Below are positions 61,501 to 64,000 of a DNA stretch of 64,000 nt, in pieces. The notes under the pieces were generated by a model, which worked only from the letters and a program-made list of their open reading frames with translations, was not told the DNA's origin and did not search any database. Position 1 is the stretch's first letter, and every line of letters begins with the position of its first letter. Made by a program: the position numbers and the translations under genes. The DNA is from Euonymus europaeus (lineage: Eukaryota; Streptophyta; Magnoliopsida; Celastrales; Celastraceae). The stretch covers positions 12,604,001 through 12,668,000 of the forward strand of contig OY756962.1 of NCBI GenBank assembly GCA_963580455.1. The letters are read 5' to 3'.

Positions 61501-64000
61501 CAAAAGAACAAATTTCCTTCTTAATTACACAAAAGCGTCAAAAGTACCTTTCTCTCGAGAGTTCAGCAATTTAGAACCGTCAAAGTTGATAGTTGAGCAC
61601 TTTTTATTGTTATTTTACGTAAAATTTGACAAATATAGCCTCTGTATATTGTTTCAATGGCAAGAGACACAATTTCTATCTACAAATAGTGAAAACCGTT
61701 AAAAGCGCCTCCATCGAGAGAGTTGAGGAATTCTGAATCTTCATAGTTGATAGATGAGAAATTTTTTATTGTTATTTTAAGTCCTAATTTAGTGGCATTG
61801 GATTTGTTGATTGTTTCGTTGTCAAAAGAACAACTTTCCTTCTTAGTTACAGAAAATTGTCAAAAGTACCTCTCTCTCGTGATTTGGGCAAATTTGAAAC
61901 ATCAGAGTTGATAGGTGTAGACTTTTTATTGTTATTTTACGTAAAATTTTACAAATATAGGCACCATAGATTGTTTCGATGACAAAAGACACACTTTCTA
62001 TCTCAAAGTGGACAAAATCGATAAAAAAATCCTCCACGTGGAGAGTTGAGTAACTCCGAAACATCAAGGTAGATAAGTGAGCACTTTTTATTGTTTCTTT
62101 AAGTCCTAATTTAGTAGCATTGGATTCGTAGATTGTTTCGTTGTCAAAAGTATAACTTTCCTTCTTAATTAGACAAAAACATTAAAAGCACCTCTATCGA
62201 GAGAGTTGAGCAATTTCAAAACTTCAAAGTTGATTGGGGTAGACTTTTGATTGTTATTTTAGGTAAAAAATGACAAATATAGGCTCCGTAGATGATTTAG
62301 ATGACAAAAGACACACTTTTTTATCTCGAAATGGAAAAAAACCGTTAAAAGCCCCTCCATGGAGAGAGTTGAGCAATTTTGAAACATCATAGTTGATAGG
62401 TGAGCACTTTTTATACTTTCTTTATGTCCTAATTTAGTAGCATTGGATTCTTAGATTTTTTCGTTGTCAAAAGAACAAATTTTCTTTTTAATTAGACAAA
62501 ACCATTTAAAGAATCCCCATCGAGAGAGTTGAGCAATTTCTAACCATCAAAGTTGATATGTGTAGACTTTTGATTGTTATTTTAGGTGAAATTTGAAAAA
62601 GATAGGCTCCATAGATTATTTCGATGGCAAAAGACACTTTCTATCTCAAAATGGACAAAACCGTTAAAAGCTCCTCTACGGAGAGAGTTGAGCAATTCCG
62701 AACCGTCATAGTTGATAGGTGTGCAGTTTTTTTATTTTTTTATGTTCTAATCTTGTAGCATTGGATTCGTAGATTGTTTAATTGTCAAAAGAACAACTTT
62801 TCTTCCTAATTACACAAAGGCGTCAAAAGCACCTCTCTCTCAAGAGTTGAGCAATTTCGAACCATCAAAGTTGATAGGTGTAGACTTTTTATCATTATTT
62901 TGCGTAAAATTTTACAAATATAGGCGCCACTTTCCATCTCAAAGTGGACAAAACCTTTAAAACCCCCTCTATGGAGAGAGTTGAGAAATTCCGAACAGTC
63001 ATAGTCGATAGGTAAGAACTTTTTATTGATCTTTTATGTCCTAATTTAGTAGCATTGGATTCATAGATTGTTTTGTTGTCAAAAGAACAACTTTCTTTCT
63101 TAATTACACAAAACCGTCAAAAGTACATTTCTCGCAAGAGTTGAGCAATTTTGAACCACCAAAGTTGATAGGTGTAGACTTTTTATTGTTATTTGACATA
63201 AAATTTTGCAAATATAGGCTCCATAGATTGTATCGATGACAAGAGACACATTTCTATCTCAAAATGGAGAAAATCGTTAAACTCCCCTCCACGGAGAGAG
63301 TTGACCAATTCCGAACCGTCATACTCGATAGGTGAGTACTTTTTATTGTTTCTTTATGTCCTAATTTAGTAGGTTTGGATTCGTAGATAGTTTCGTTTCA
63401 AAAGAATAACTTTTCTTATTAATTACACAAAACCGTCGAAAGCGCCTCTCAAGAGAGTTGAGCAATTTCAAACAATCAAAGTTGATAGTTATAGACTTTT
63501 TATTGCTATTTTATGTCAAATTTGACAATTATAGGCTCCATATATTGTTTCGCAGACAAAAGATACACTTTCTTTCTCAAAATGGACAAAATCGTTAAAA
63601 GCCCCTCCATTGAGACAGTTGAGCAATTTGAAACCATGATAGTGTATAGGTCAGCACTTTTTATTGATGGTTTATGTCCTAATTTTTTAACCTTCGATTC
63701 GTAACTTCTTTAGTTGTCAAAAGGATAACTTTCTTTCTTAATTGGATAAAATCACTAAAAGCACCTCTATCGAAAGAGTTGAGCAATTTCGAACCATCAA
63801 AGTTGATAGGTGTTGACTTTTTATAGTTATTTTATATAAAAGTTAACAAATATAGGCTCCATAGATTGTTTCGATGACTAGAGACACACTTTCTATCTCA
63901 AAATGGACAAAACCGTTAAAATGCCCTCCACGGAGAGAGTTGAGCAATTCCGAACCGTCATATTTGATAGGTGAGCACTTTTTATTGTTTCTTTATGTCC
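52546..64000. repeat. Satellite array, segment 3 (runs off the window)
   Basis: About 72 half-units of ~157-161 bp alternate between type 1 (ttgtcaaaagaacaac ... ctctctcgagag ... gtaaaatttgac) and type 2 (gatgacaagagacac ... ctccatggagag ... tttatgtcctaatttag), giving a ~318 bp dimer. Distinct variants repeat about 2852 bp apart (57997/60849, 58154/61006, 58791/61644), and a next copy is shifted to 2537 bp (63386, 63543). All open stretches inside are chance products. Confidence 0.93.

Noticed and set aside
52546..64000. Many 60-80 codon open stretches in the satellite, mostly on the minus strand (texts like FVHFEIESVSLVI)
   Set aside because: They recur because the unit recurs, have varying starts and stops, and resemble no family. 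They are chance products of tandem repeats.
36884..64000. Regularly spaced repeats considered as a CRISPR array
   Set aside because: Units of ~160 bp are contiguous with no unique spacers, and the setting is a plant genome with retrotransposons.

Overview
The window looks like repeat-rich nuclear DNA from a flowering plant, most likely a woody or perennial eudicot. The evidence is Tat-lineage Ty3/gypsy elements with a second RNase H and an antisense gene, a Ty1/copia fragment, an intron-containing LRR receptor-like protein (RLP) gene, an exon fragment of a plant amidohydrolase, and a long tandem satellite. I see no intact host gene. The species cannot be read from the sequence.

Layout. 1-9302: element A, a nearly complete forward Tat-type retrotransposon. 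Only the last 60 bp of its 5' LTR are in the window. It has an open 1809-codon gag-pol frame, an oppositely transcribed and apparently spliced antisense gene with its own TATA box, and a 572 bp 3' LTR. 11220-19988: an RLP gene on the minus strand, broken by several frameshifts and split inside an LRR exon by element B (14814-19182). Element B is a reverse-oriented, internally deleted relative of A, flanked by a perfect 5 bp target duplication (tgctc). 20082-27760: degraded tandem copies of the RLP promoter and first exon, one of them interrupted by a 1.7 kb terminal-inverted-repeat DNA transposon (21857-23578). 29790-30555: the first three exons of an amidohydrolase gene, then truncation. 33839-35265: a decayed copia polymerase on the minus strand. 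35379-36882: a truncated LTR-like repeat whose relative also sits inside element C.

36884 to the window end is essentially one satellite array of ~160 bp half-units alternating as ~318 bp dimers, with a longer ~2.85 kb order. It is interrupted by a 2.2 kb solo-LTR-like insertion (38650-40851, duplication ctttc) and by element C (41202-52545, duplication ccgtt). Element C is a decayed Tat-type element with a further 2.1 kb insertion (44229-46370) in its reverse transcriptase.

How the parts relate. A encodes every enzyme of the cycle. B keeps the same LTR ends and primer-binding site but almost no protein, so it probably moved using proteins from A-like elements. A, B and C share a conserved LTR hairpin and the GACGT(C/T)ATCA terminus. 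A and C share an antisense gene with matching TATA position and a matching first intron. Most useful for follow-up are the spliced antisense gene, the length-variable minisatellites in B's LTRs, a 31 bp integrase patch copied into the RNase H of C, the satellite's higher-order structure and dyads, and the exchange of palindromic motif families between two LTR copies.
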